Below, piece by piece: positions 55,964 through 64,000 of a stretch of 64,000 nucleotides of DNA (its first letter is position 1; each line of letters starts with the position of its first letter). The stretch lies in assembly GCF_010645065.1 (NCBI RefSeq), contig NZ_JAADZW010000001.1:806001-870000 (forward strand). The letters are read 5' to 3'. Below the pieces are notes generated by a model. It was not told the DNA's origin. It searched no databases and saw only the letters and a list, made by a program, of their open reading frames with translations. The position numbers and the translations under genes are program-made. Source of the DNA: Flavobacterium fluviatile (GTDB lineage: Bacteria; Bacteroidota; Bacteroidia; Flavobacteriales; Flavobacteriaceae).

Positions 55964-56692
55964 ATGAGATTAGAAGATTTTGATAATGACGAGGATAAAG
56001 TAATTCAGGATCGTTTGAAACAAAAAACGTGGAATGAAATCAGGACCAATGACAGTTGGGCAATTTTTAAAATCATGGCCGAATTTGTAAACGGATACGA
56101 AAGCATGGGACGTATTGGTCCCTGTGTATCAATTTTTGGATCGGCCAGAACAAAACCCGAAGACAAATATTATTTACTGGCCGAAAAAATTGCTTACAAA
56201 ATCAGTAAAGCCGGATATGGAGTCATTACTGGTGGCGGTCCCGGAATTATGGAAGCAGGAAACAAAGGCGCACATTTAGGCGGAGGGACTTCTGTAGGTC
56301 TAAATATCGAACTGCCTTTTGAACAGCATTTCAACCCTTACATCGATCATGATAAAAATCTGAATTTCGATTACTTTTTTGTTCGAAAAGTAATGTTTGT
56401 AAAATATTCACAGGGATTTGTAGTAATGCCCGGAGGTTTTGGAACATTAGACGAAATGTTTGAAGCTATAACCCTGATCCAGACTAAAAAAATTGGAAAA
56501 TTCCCTATTATATTAGTAGGTGTTGAATTTTGGTCAGGATTGATCGAATGGGTAAAAACAGTGTTAGTAGAAAAAATGCAGACTGTAAGCCCTGATGATT
56601 TGAACTTATTCAAAATTGTAGATACTGAAGATGAAGTAGTTGATGTTCTGGATAAATTCTACAAGAAATACGACTTAAGTCCAAACTTTTAA
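55964..56692 (+). CDS. LOG-family protein (Rossmann-fold nucleotide hydrolase)
   Basis: A 242-residue protein. Contains G-S-A-R, G-G-G-P-G-I-M-E-A and the diagnostic P-G-G-F-G-T-L-D-E-M-F-E motif (about 155-166) of the LOG/TIGR00730 family. Members cleave cytokinin or purine nucleoside 5'-monophosphates to base and ribose phosphate. In bacteria the physiological substrate is usually unclear and many are annotated as lysine decarboxylase in error. An N-terminal ~35-residue extension is present. Monocistronic. Confidence 0.85.
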   Translation: MRLEDFDNDEDKVIQDRLKQKTWNEIRTNDSWAIFKIMAEFVNGYESMGRIGPCVSIFGSARTKPEDKYYLLAEKIAYKISKAGYGVITGGGPGIMEAGNKGAHLGGGTSVGLNIELPFEQHFNPYIDHDKNLNFDYFFVRKVMFVKYSQGFVVMPGGFGTLDEMFEAITLIQTKKIGKFPIILVGVEFWSGLIEWVKTVLVEKMQTVSPDDLNLFKIVDTEDEVVDVLDKFYKKYDLSPNF

Positions 56693-56710
56693 TATTTTTT
56701 TCGACCATTT

Positions 56711-56768
56711 AAGTGATATAAGTTCATTAAATTAAACCATATAAAACTTATATTTTCTTATATCACTT
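56711..56768. repeat. inverted repeat downstream of LOG gene
   Basis: AAGTGATATAAG (56711-56722) and CTTATATCACTT (56757-56768) are perfect 12-base complements with a 34-base loop that itself contains ACTTATAT. No T tract follows directly, so it is not a plain terminator; a true terminator follows at 56791. Confidence 0.5.
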
Positions 56769-56790
56769 ATCTCCTGGAAATACAAAAACA

Positions 56791-56817
56791 AAAGCTGTCT
56801 TTTAAACAGCTTTTTTT
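56791..56817 (+). terminator. Rho-independent terminator
   Basis: Stem AAAGCTGT / ACAGCTTT (56791-56798 with 56806-56813), a 7-base loop and a T run. Confidence 0.75.
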
Positions 56818-56893
56818 ATACTATTTTTACAATTAAACCAAAACAGTCATAAGCCCATAACTTAAATTATACACCTAAATTTTTAAGCCTGCA

Positions 56894-59725
56894 TTGAAAT
56901 CATTTTTTAAAATCTTTCTCTTCGTTTTTGTTTTGATGTCTTCATTAAAACAATTTGCGCAGCATCAGTCAAAGATGGAGGTAGCGGTGAATCCTGAATT
57001 TAAAACACTACATGTAAAACAGGATATTGCATATTACAATACTTCAACTGACTCATTAGATTCAATTGTTTTAAATGACTGGAATAACGCTTTCTCTGAT
57101 AAAAATACTCCTTTGGCACTTCGCTTTTCAGATGAATTTTATAAAGGTTTTCACTTAGCCAAACCAGAAGAACGAGGAAACACAACCATTCTTGAACTGA
57201 CAGATAGCCAATTTATAGCTTTGGAATGGCAAAGAACCAATGAAAATCCTGATTTTATTGTAATCAAACTGAAAAACAAATTGCCTCCGAACAGTAAAAT
57301 TGATTTACATCTTACATATATTGCTAAAATTCCAAGCGATAAATTTACGCGTTACGGCTATACTCAAAACGGAGGAATGAACCTGAAAAACTGGTTCTTG
57401 AGTCCAGCTCGTTTTGAAGATCACAGTTTTATAAAGTATCACAACTATAACCTTGATGATATTGCAAATGCTACAACTGATTATGAGCTACAAATTAAAG
57501 TTCCAAGCCAATATACCATTGCCACAGATCTTGATCTGGTATCAAGAGATTCATCTTCCCCTGCTTTCAGTACCTGTTTTTTTTCTGGAAACAACAGAAC
57601 CAATTTCAATTTATTTATTGAAAAACAAAATACTTTCAACAGTTATAATAACGGCGAACTGGAAGTGCTTACAAATTTAAAAAATAAAAGACTAGACGAG
57701 ATACAAAAAGCAATAATCATCAATAAAGTAATCACTTTTACAAATGATTTTATTGGAAAATTTCCAAATAAAAAAATTATAGTTTCTCAAACAGATTATG
57801 AACGTAATCCTTTTTACGGACTAAATCAGCTTCCCTCCTTTCTAAGTCCTTTTTCAGATGAATTCATGTTTGAAATCACATTTTTAAAAACTTATCTTAA
57901 TAATTATCTCCAGTACAGTCTTCATTTAGATCCGAGAAAAGACAACTGGATTTATGACGGAATCCAGATTTACACGATGATGAAATATATGGAAGAAAAT
58001 CATAAGGATCAAAAAATGCTGGGAAGGCTTTCAGAAATGAAACTCTTTAAGAGTTATAATATTACGAATCTGACTTTTAATGAGCAATACAGCTATTATT
58101 ATATGCTAATGGCAAGAAAAAACCTGGATCAGCCGCTGGGAGATCCAAAAAATACACTCATTAAATTCAATGAACAAATTGCCAGTAAATATCGTGCGGG
58201 CTTAAGCCTGAGCTATCTGGATAATTATTTAAATCATAATATCGTTCCCGAAAGTGTTAAGGAATTCTATAACCTTAACAAAACACAACAGACAAACCGA
58301 TACGATTTTGAAAAAATTCTCTCTGAAAACAGTCCAAAAAAAATCGATTGGTTTTTTGAGACCGTTATCGGTTCACGTGACATTATCGATTATAAATTTT
58401 CAAATGTTTACAGAACAAAAGACAGTATTCAGTTTTCTATAAAAAATAAAACAGAAAATTATGTACCTGTGCCTGTGTACGGAATTAAAAAGAATAATAT
58501 TGTTTTTAAGCAGTGGATTGAACCAGCAAAAAATGATTCTGTCTATGTGGTCGAAAGAAAAAATGCAGACAAAATTGTTTTAAATTACGATAACGAAGTT
58601 CCGGAATACAATCAGCGTAATAACTGGAAATCATTGAAAAGTCTGGCAATTACGAATCGCCCGGTTAAATTTAATTTTTCCAAAGATTTAGAAGATCCTT
58701 ACTACAATCAAATATTGTATGTCCCTACGCTTACTTATAATTACTATGATGGTTTTGCACCTGGCATCCGCTTTCATAACAAAACCATATTAGAAAAACC
58801 ATTTATTTTTGACATCAACCCTTCATATTCTATTAAAGCAGGAACCTTTTCCAGCTCATCTGCTTTTTCATTAAATCATTACTACCGCAACAGCAGGCTT
58901 TATAATATTCGATATTCTATCAGTCAAAATTACTTCCATTATGCTCCTGATGCCACCTATTTCAGATTAAACCCAATGGTTCAGTTTCGAATTCGCGAAA
59001 ATGATTTAAGAGATAATCGCAAACAATTTATTATTGCAAGACAGGTAATCGTTAACAGGGAAGCTACAGATTATATTACCGATAATTCAGAACCAAATTA
59101 TTCTGTTTTTAATCTTCGGTATCTCAATACCAAAACCGAACTGATCAATCATTTTAGTTTTATGACAGATGTACAGTTTTCAGGAGACTTTGGAAAATTA
59201 GCAGGAGAAATTGAATACAGAAGGTTATTTGAAAACAATCGTAAATTAAATCTGAGATTCTATGCCGGCAGCTTTTTATATAATACAACAGGTTCAGATT
59301 ATTTCAGCTTTGGGTTAGACCGTCCTACCGATTATTTATTTGACTACAATTTTTACGGAAGATCTGAAAGTATAGGATTTTTCAGTCAGCAATATGTAAT
59401 AGCAGAAGGGGGATTTAAATCTATGATCGAACCTAGATATGCCAATCAATGGATGACAACTCTAAATGCAAGTTACTCAATATGGAACTGGATCGAAGCT
59501 TATGGTGATTTGGGTTTTACAAAAAACAAACATCAAAACGAACACTTTGTCTATGACAGCGGTATTCGCTTGAATCTGGTTCCTGACTATTTTGAAATTT
59601 TTTTCCCTGTTTATTCGAATAACGGATGGGAAATCTCACAATCAAATTATAATGAAAAAATCAGATTTGTTATCACCTTGTCTCCCAAAACATTAGTCAA
59701 TCTTTTCACCCGAAAATGGCTTTAA
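56894..59725 (+). CDS. M1-aminopeptidase-like protein lacking the zinc motif, with C-terminal outer-membrane barrel
   Basis: A 943-residue protein from a TTG start, chosen because it gives an intact signal peptide (M-K-S-F-F-K-I-F-L-F-V-F-V-L, cleavage after F-A-Q), while the first ATG would delete it. Residues ~25-400 follow the M1 peptidase layout (N-terminal beta domain, then a helical domain), but where H-E-x-x-H should be it reads T-Y-L-N-N-Y-L-Q, and the second Glu region is W-I-Y-D-G-I-Q-I-Y. The last ~330 residues look like an outer-membrane beta-barrel: alternating aromatic strands ending T-R-K-W-L. Likely surface-anchored and non-peptidase. Function unknown. Confidence 0.65.
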   Translation: MKSFFKIFLFVFVLMSSLKQFAQHQSKMEVAVNPEFKTLHVKQDIAYYNTSTDSLDSIVLNDWNNAFSDKNTPLALRFSDEFYKGFHLAKPEERGNTTILELTDSQFIALEWQRTNENPDFIVIKLKNKLPPNSKIDLHLTYIAKIPSDKFTRYGYTQNGGMNLKNWFLSPARFEDHSFIKYHNYNLDDIANATTDYELQIKVPSQYTIATDLDLVSRDSSSPAFSTCFFSGNNRTNFNLFIEKQNTFNSYNNGELEVLTNLKNKRLDEIQKAIIINKVITFTNDFIGKFPNKKIIVSQTDYERNPFYGLNQLPSFLSPFSDEFMFEITFLKTYLNNYLQYSLHLDPRKDNWIYDGIQIYTMMKYMEENHKDQKMLGRLSEMKLFKSYNITNLTFNEQYSYYYMLMARKNLDQPLGDPKNTLIKFNEQIASKYRAGLSLSYLDNYLNHNIVPESVKEFYNLNKTQQTNRYDFEKILSENSPKKIDWFFETVIGSRDIIDYKFSNVYRTKDSIQFSIKNKTENYVPVPVYGIKKNNIVFKQWIEPAKNDSVYVVERKNADKIVLNYDNEVPEYNQRNNWKSLKSLAITNRPVKFNFSKDLEDPYYNQILYVPTLTYNYYDGFAPGIRFHNKTILEKPFIFDINPSYSIKAGTFSSSSAFSLNHYYRNSRLYNIRYSISQNYFHYAPDATYFRLNPMVQFRIRENDLRDNRKQFIIARQVIVNREATDYITDNSEPNYSVFNLRYLNTKTELINHFSFMTDVQFSGDFGKLAGEIEYRRLFENNRKLNLRFYAGSFLYNTTGSDYFSFGLDRPTDYLFDYNFYGRSESIGFFSQQYVIAEGGFKSMIEPRYANQWMTTLNASYSIWNWIEAYGDLGFTKNKHQNEHFVYDSGIRLNLVPDYFEIFFPVYSNNGWEISQSNYNEKIRFVITLSPKTLVNLFTRKWL

Positions 59726-59879
59726 TCATTCGTATTTTAGATAAAAAAATGAATAATTAATACATTAATCTTTGTTTTTGTAAAAATTACTCAAAAAAAA
59801 TACGTAGTTTTTTGAATTTACCTACAAATAATTAAATTATATTTATTTTAATGAATTATGATTATTGGTAGATTTTGAG

Positions 59880-59887
59880 TAATTTTG
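59880..59887 (+). promoter_or_regulatory. candidate -7 box for the E1 gene
   Basis: TAATTTTG matches TAnnTTTG. Transcription would start about 20 bases before the ATG at 59914. No convincing -33 element at the right spacing. Confidence 0.4.
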
Positions 59888-59913
59888 CAACCTAAACATG
59901 ACCCTTCCAGATT

Positions 59914-62328
59914 ATGATTACAGAAAAAAGCAATGCTACATTAACCTTCGAGGATTTTAAAACTGAAGTATTAAATGATTATAAAATTGCGGTTACCAGT
60001 CGGGAATGCAGTCTGTTAGGCCGCAAAGAAGTATTGACAGGAAAAGCCAAATTTGGAATATTTGGTGACGGAAAAGAAGTGCCGCAGCTAGCCATGGCAA
60101 AAGCTTTCAAAAACGGAGATTTCCGTTCAGGATATTATCGTGACCAGACTTTTATGATGGCTATTGGCGAATTTACCCCTAAACAATTTTTTGCCGGTTT
60201 ATACGGCCACACCGATTTAGAATTCGATCCAATGTCGGCCGGAAGACAAATGGGCGGGCACTTTGTAACACACAGTTTAAATGAAGATGGCTCGTGGAAA
60301 GATCTTACCAAACAAAAAAATTCAAGTGCAGACATATCGCCTACAGCCGCACAAATGCCAAGATTACTGGGATTGGCACAGGCTTCAAAAATTTACAGAC
60401 TCGTTGACGGAATCGAAATCAAAGACAATTTCTCTGTAAACGGAAATGAAGTTGCGTGGGGAACTATCGGAAATGCCAGTACTTCTGAAGGTTTATTTTT
60501 TGAAACCATAAATGCTGCCGGGGTTTTACAGGTTCCAATGGTAATGAGTGTCTGGGATGACGAATACGGAATTTCTGTACACGCTAAACACCAGACCACC
60601 AAAGAAAATATCTCTGAAATCTTAAAAGGGTATCAACGCGATGAGGATTCAGAAGGTTATGAAATTTTAAGAGTAAAGGGGTGGGATTATGCCGAGCTGG
60701 TTTCAACTTATGAAAGAGCAGGCGCCATTGCCCGCGAGCATCACATTCCGGTTTTAATTCACGTGAATGAACTGACTCAGCCTCAGGGCCACTCCACCTC
60801 AGGATCACATGAACGCTATAAAAATGGAGAAAGGTTAGCCTGGGAAAAAAATTATGATTGTATTCGTCAGATGCGTTTATGGATGATTGCCATCAACATT
60901 GCTTCTCCTGAAGAACTGGATGAAATTGATGCTCAATTGAAAAAAGAAGTTCTGGAAGCTAAAAAAGAGGCATGGAGCCTCTTTATCAATCCAATTATTG
61001 AAGACCAGAAAAATCTTTTGGCTTTACTGGAGCAAATTGCAGAAGCAAGCATCAACCATAAGGACAGAATCAGGAAATATATATCAGAATTAAGTGCTAT
61101 AAAAGCTCCTTTAAAAAAGGAAATGCTGGTTTATGCCAGAAAAATTCTGCGTTTTATTGAAGTTCCAAAAAGCAAGTTACTGTTATCAGAGTGGATTACG
61201 AATTATATCAGAATTACACAGGAAAAATTTAGCAGCAACCAGTACTCTGAATCTCCACAAAATGTTCTTTCAGTTCAAAAGGTGCTTCCTGTGTATGCTG
61301 AAAATGCCAAACCTGATTTAGACGGACGAATGATTCTTCGTGATAATTTTGACGCTTTGTTCAGCAAATATCCTGAAGCATTAATTTTTGGTGAAGATGT
61401 TGGAAACATTGGCGACGTAAACCAGGGCTTAGAAGGCATGCAGGAGAAATACGGTGAACTTCGTGTAGCCGATGTCGGGATTCGCGAAGCTACCATTATT
61501 GGTCAGGGAATTGGTATGGCCTTAAGAGGCTTACGTCCAATTGCTGAGATTCAGTATTTAGATTATTTATTATACGCCATTCAGATCCTGAGTGATGATT
61601 TGGCGACATTACAATACAGGACGGTTGGAAAACAAAAAGCACCATTAATCATCAGAACCCGCGGACACCGTTTAGAAGGTATCTGGCATTCCGGGTCTCC
61701 AATGGGAATGATTATCAATGCGATTCGCGGTATTCATGTTTTGGTACCAAGAGACATGACTCAGGCAGCGGGATTTTACAACACACTGTTAGAATGTGAT
61801 GAACCGGCTTTAGTAATCGAATGTTTAAACGGATACCGTTTAAAAGAAAAAACGCCTTTGAACTTTGGTGAATTCAAAACACCTATTGGAGTTGTAGAAA
61901 CCCTAAAAGAAGGTACTGATATTACCTTAGTTTCTTACGGATCAACTTTAAGACTGGTACAACAGGCAGCCAGCGAACTTTTAGATTTAGGAATCGACTG
62001 TGAAGTAATTGATATCCAGTCGCTGCTCCCTTTTGATGTAAATAAGGATATTGTAAAAAGTATAGCCAGAACAAACCGTCTTTTAGTAATCGACGAAGAT
62101 GTTCCGGGTGGAGCTTCAGCTTTCATTTTACAGCAAATTCTTGAAGAACAGGATGCTTACAAATATCTCGACAGCAAACCGCAAACACTTGCTGCAAAAG
62201 CGCACAGACCTGCTTACGGAACTGATGGTGATTATTTCTCGAAACCTTCTGCCGAAGATATTTTTGAGAAAGTTTACGACATGATGAATGAAGTGAATCC
62301 TGAAAAATTCCCCGACTTATATAAATAA
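59914..62328 (+). CDS. fused alpha-beta E1 of a branched-chain/2-oxoacid dehydrogenase
   Basis: An 804-residue protein. The alpha half (about 1-440) has a thiamine-diphosphate-binding region near G-N-A-S-T-S-E-G and Y-R-D-Q. The beta half (about 450-804) has G-E-D-V-G, G-I-R-E-A-T-I-I-G-Q-G-I-G-M-A and the usual C-terminal transketolase domain (D-I-T-L-V-S-Y-G-S, then V-I-D-I-Q-S-L-L-P-F-D). Such single-chain E1 proteins are typical of Bacteroidota and oxidatively decarboxylate branched-chain 2-oxoacids, supplying precursors for iso-fatty acids. E2 and E3 are elsewhere. Monocistronic with a strong terminator. Confidence 0.9.
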   Translation: MITEKSNATLTFEDFKTEVLNDYKIAVTSRECSLLGRKEVLTGKAKFGIFGDGKEVPQLAMAKAFKNGDFRSGYYRDQTFMMAIGEFTPKQFFAGLYGHTDLEFDPMSAGRQMGGHFVTHSLNEDGSWKDLTKQKNSSADISPTAAQMPRLLGLAQASKIYRLVDGIEIKDNFSVNGNEVAWGTIGNASTSEGLFFETINAAGVLQVPMVMSVWDDEYGISVHAKHQTTKENISEILKGYQRDEDSEGYEILRVKGWDYAELVSTYERAGAIAREHHIPVLIHVNELTQPQGHSTSGSHERYKNGERLAWEKNYDCIRQMRLWMIAINIASPEELDEIDAQLKKEVLEAKKEAWSLFINPIIEDQKNLLALLEQIAEASINHKDRIRKYISELSAIKAPLKKEMLVYARKILRFIEVPKSKLLLSEWITNYIRITQEKFSSNQYSESPQNVLSVQKVLPVYAENAKPDLDGRMILRDNFDALFSKYPEALIFGEDVGNIGDVNQGLEGMQEKYGELRVADVGIREATIIGQGIGMALRGLRPIAEIQYLDYLLYAIQILSDDLATLQYRTVGKQKAPLIIRTRGHRLEGIWHSGSPMGMIINAIRGIHVLVPRDMTQAAGFYNTLLECDEPALVIECLNGYRLKEKTPLNFGEFKTPIGVVETLKEGTDITLVSYGSTLRLVQQAASELLDLGIDCEVIDIQSLLPFDVNKDIVKSIARTNRLLVIDEDVPGGASAFILQQILEEQDAYKYLDSKPQTLAAKAHRPAYGTDGDYFSKPSAEDIFEKVYDMMNEVNPEKFPDLYK

Positions 62329-62344
62329 TTCTTATAAATTAATA

Positions 62345-62382
62345 AAAAAAGCTCTAAATCAGTAGATTTAGAGCTTTTTTTA
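62345..62382 (+). terminator. Rho-independent terminator
   Basis: A 16-base stem AAAAAAGCTCTAAATC / GATTTAGAGCTTTTTT (62345-62360 with 62365-62380), a 4-base loop and T run. It follows the E1 gene by 17 bases. Confidence 0.9.
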
Positions 62383-62563
62383 TTCTTAACTCCAACTTCA
62401 CAAAAGTAAAAACAATTCTTCAGCGGATTTAATTTTCGATAAAAGGAAACTTTTAACTATCTGATAAAACATTTTCAAAATCTAATGTCTTATCTTACAT
62501 CTTTTTTCGGACGGCATGTATAAGCAATCAGGCAAAGTCCTCTAAATTTTTGAAATTAATCGA

Positions 62564-63799
62564 ATGACTATAATTATTACTTTTTGCGTTTTATTGTTAG
62601 TAGCTTATCTTTTTGATCTGACATCATCAAAAACGAAGATACCTTCCGTTATATTGCTTTTACTTTTGGGTTGGATTGTGCGCCAAATCACTGGTTTTTT
62701 ACTTATTGATTTGCCGGATTTCTCTATGGTTCTACCTATTTTAGGAACCATCGGACTGATTCTGATTGTATTAGAAGGATCACTTGAATTAGAAATAAAC
62801 CAATCAAAAATTGGCCTGATAAAAAAATCTTTTCTGGGCGCTTTCTTTCCGCTGATGGCTTTGTCTTTTATAGTTGCGTATTTATTTCAGTATTTTGGCG
62901 GTTATCCTTTTAAAATATGTTTATCAAATGCTATTCCTTTTGCCGTGATAAGCAGCGCTATAGCAATCCCCAGTGTGCGCAATCTTAGCACAAACAAGCG
63001 GGAATTTGTAACTTACGAAAGTAGTCTTTCTGATATTTTCGGGGTAGTCCTTTTTAATTTTGTCCTGTATAATTCAAGTTTTGGATTACCAACGTTTGGT
63101 TATTTCTTTCTGCAGATAATTATTATAATTGTTATTTCTTTTCTTGCCACAGTTTTACTATCATTTTTATTAAACAAGATAGACCATCATATCAAATTTG
63201 TGCCTATTATTTTGCTCACCATTTTGATTTATGAAATCTCAAAAATGTATCATCTGCCTGCCTTGCTGTTTATTTTGATCTTTGGACTGTCAATTAATAA
63301 TTTTGATGAACTCAAAAGATACAAATGGAGTGAGCGTTTTCGCCCGGACTCCATGACCAAAGAGATTGATAAATTCAGGGAGTTAAATGTCGAAGCTGCT
63401 TTTGTTGTACGTGCACTATTTTTTTTACTGTTTGGATATTTACTGGAAACATCAGAAATATTAAATCCCGATACCTTTATCTGGGCTTTCGCAATAGTGC
63501 TAATTATATTCACAATACGTGCTATTCAGTTATATTTGTCTAAAATACCTTTAATGCCTTTACTTTTCGTAGCACCCAGAGGTTTGATTACTATATTGCT
63601 TTTTTTATCCTTAGGTACTTCACAAAATATTCCTTTAGTTAATAAATCACTTATTATACAAGTCATTTTACTGACCGCTTTTTTGATGATGTTCGGTATT
63701 TTAGGAACTTCAAAAAAAACTGAATTAGAACTTCAAAAAGAAGAAAATGAAAATTTATCAGAGAATGATGGCAATGACGAAACCCCATCAGCAGCTTAA
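62564..63799 (+). CDS. cation:proton antiporter (CPA family)
   Basis: A 411-residue protein with about eleven to twelve hydrophobic segments. Features of Na+/H+ exchangers are present: I-P-S-V-I-L-L-L-L-L-G in the first repeat, G-L-I-L-I-V-L-E-G-S-L-E, S-S-A-I-A-I-P-S-V in the unwound-helix region, S-L-S-D-I-F-G in the place of the ion-binding N-D/D-D site, and P-R-G-L-I-T-I near the C-terminus. It exports Na+ or K+ against protons. The ion is not certain. The short hydrophilic C-tail is rich in Glu and Asn. Single gene, convergent with kdsB. Confidence 0.85.
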   Translation: MTIIITFCVLLLVAYLFDLTSSKTKIPSVILLLLLGWIVRQITGFLLIDLPDFSMVLPILGTIGLILIVLEGSLELEINQSKIGLIKKSFLGAFFPLMALSFIVAYLFQYFGGYPFKICLSNAIPFAVISSAIAIPSVRNLSTNKREFVTYESSLSDIFGVVLFNFVLYNSSFGLPTFGYFFLQIIIIIVISFLATVLLSFLLNKIDHHIKFVPIILLTILIYEISKMYHLPALLFILIFGLSINNFDELKRYKWSERFRPDSMTKEIDKFRELNVEAAFVVRALFFLLFGYLLETSEILNPDTFIWAFAIVLIIFTIRAIQLYLSKIPLMPLLFVAPRGLITILLFLSLGTSQNIPLVNKSLIIQVILLTAFLMMFGILGTSKKTELELQKEENENLSENDGNDETPSAA

Positions 63800-63830
63800 A
63801 AATATCATTTACATTTTTTCCTTTATACTA

Positions 63831-64000
63831 CTATTTTGAAGCCAAAATCCCCCTTGCCTTTTCCAAATCTTCTGCGGTATCTATTCCGATTCCAACATGG
63901 GTTGTTTCAACCATTTTAATTTTTTTTCCGAATTCCAGATAACGAAGCTGTTCCAGTTTTTCAGAAGCTTCCAGGGATTTCATCGGCAGATTGTGAAAGT
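63831..64000 (-). CDS. kdsB: 3-deoxy-manno-octulosonate cytidylyltransferase, C-terminal fragment
   Basis: The open frame enters from the right edge and ends at TAG 63833-63831. The last ~56 residues read [15 protein letters not shown], then I-K-M-V-E-T, then [15 protein letters not shown], the typical KdsB C-terminus. The enzyme makes CMP-Kdo for lipopolysaccharide core. The N-terminus lies outside the window. Confidence 0.88.
   Translation of the reverse strand, partial: FHNLPMKSLEASEKLEQLRYLEFGKKIKMVETTHVGIGIDTAEDLEKARGILASK

Overview
The window looks like the chromosome of a Bacteroidota bacterium, most likely a Flavobacterium or close relative. The evidence is AT-rich DNA, promoter-like TAnnTTTG -7 boxes, few Shine-Dalgarno sites, a sigma/FecR/TonB-receptor/DUF4249 operon, a fused E1 alpha-beta dehydrogenase, and many short hairpin terminators. 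I see no rRNA or tRNA gene, insertion sequence or CRISPR array.

Positions 1-21051 are the distal half of an extracellular contractile injection system (eCIS), all on the + strand and mostly overlapping or tightly spaced. In order: the end of a gp25-like baseplate protein, two very large baseplate proteins, a PKD/Ig-like structural protein, the CIS tape-measure-family protein, a nucleotidyltransferase-like protein, two tandem DxD glycosyltransferase-like paralogues, two cargo proteins with the eCIS-core (DUF4157, HELTH) domain, a SUKH/SMI1-like putative immunity protein, and the eCIS AAA+ ATPase. Sheath, tube and spike genes would lie upstream of the window. The most notable parts are the apparent toxin/immunity pair on the large cargo protein and the sugar/nucleotide-transfer cassette inside the operon.

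Positions 21142-26326 (- strand) are an ECF sigma / small protein / FecR anti-sigma / TonB receptor / DUF4249 lipoprotein uptake operon. Positions 26840-33422 hold a DUF6934-like gene plus a small partner, then stress and repair genes: SDR, large-subunit catalase, a DUF892 ferritin-like protein, a DNA-deoxyinosine glycosylase and an MscS channel. Positions 33496-40717 hold a zinc alcohol dehydrogenase, a FAD/Rieske oxidoreductase, a cytidylyltransferase/SET pair, a CinA-type amidohydrolase, a DUF202 protein, a very acidic protein, an SRPBCC protein and a tiny lipoprotein-like gene.

Positions 40908-55663 are a dense phospho-signalling cluster: receiver proteins, a CheB-CheR-PAS-histidine-kinase fusion whose CheB part lacks the usual catalytic His, a receiver-kinase hybrid, and a 2118-residue soluble poly-HAMP hybrid kinase with eleven 92-residue repeats at an exact 276-bp period. 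A second acidic protein sits inside this cluster. The rest (55964-64000) is LOG-family protein, an M1-peptidase-like protein without its zinc motif fused to a probable outer-membrane barrel, the fused 2-oxoacid dehydrogenase E1, a cation/proton antiporter, and the C-terminus of kdsB at the right edge.
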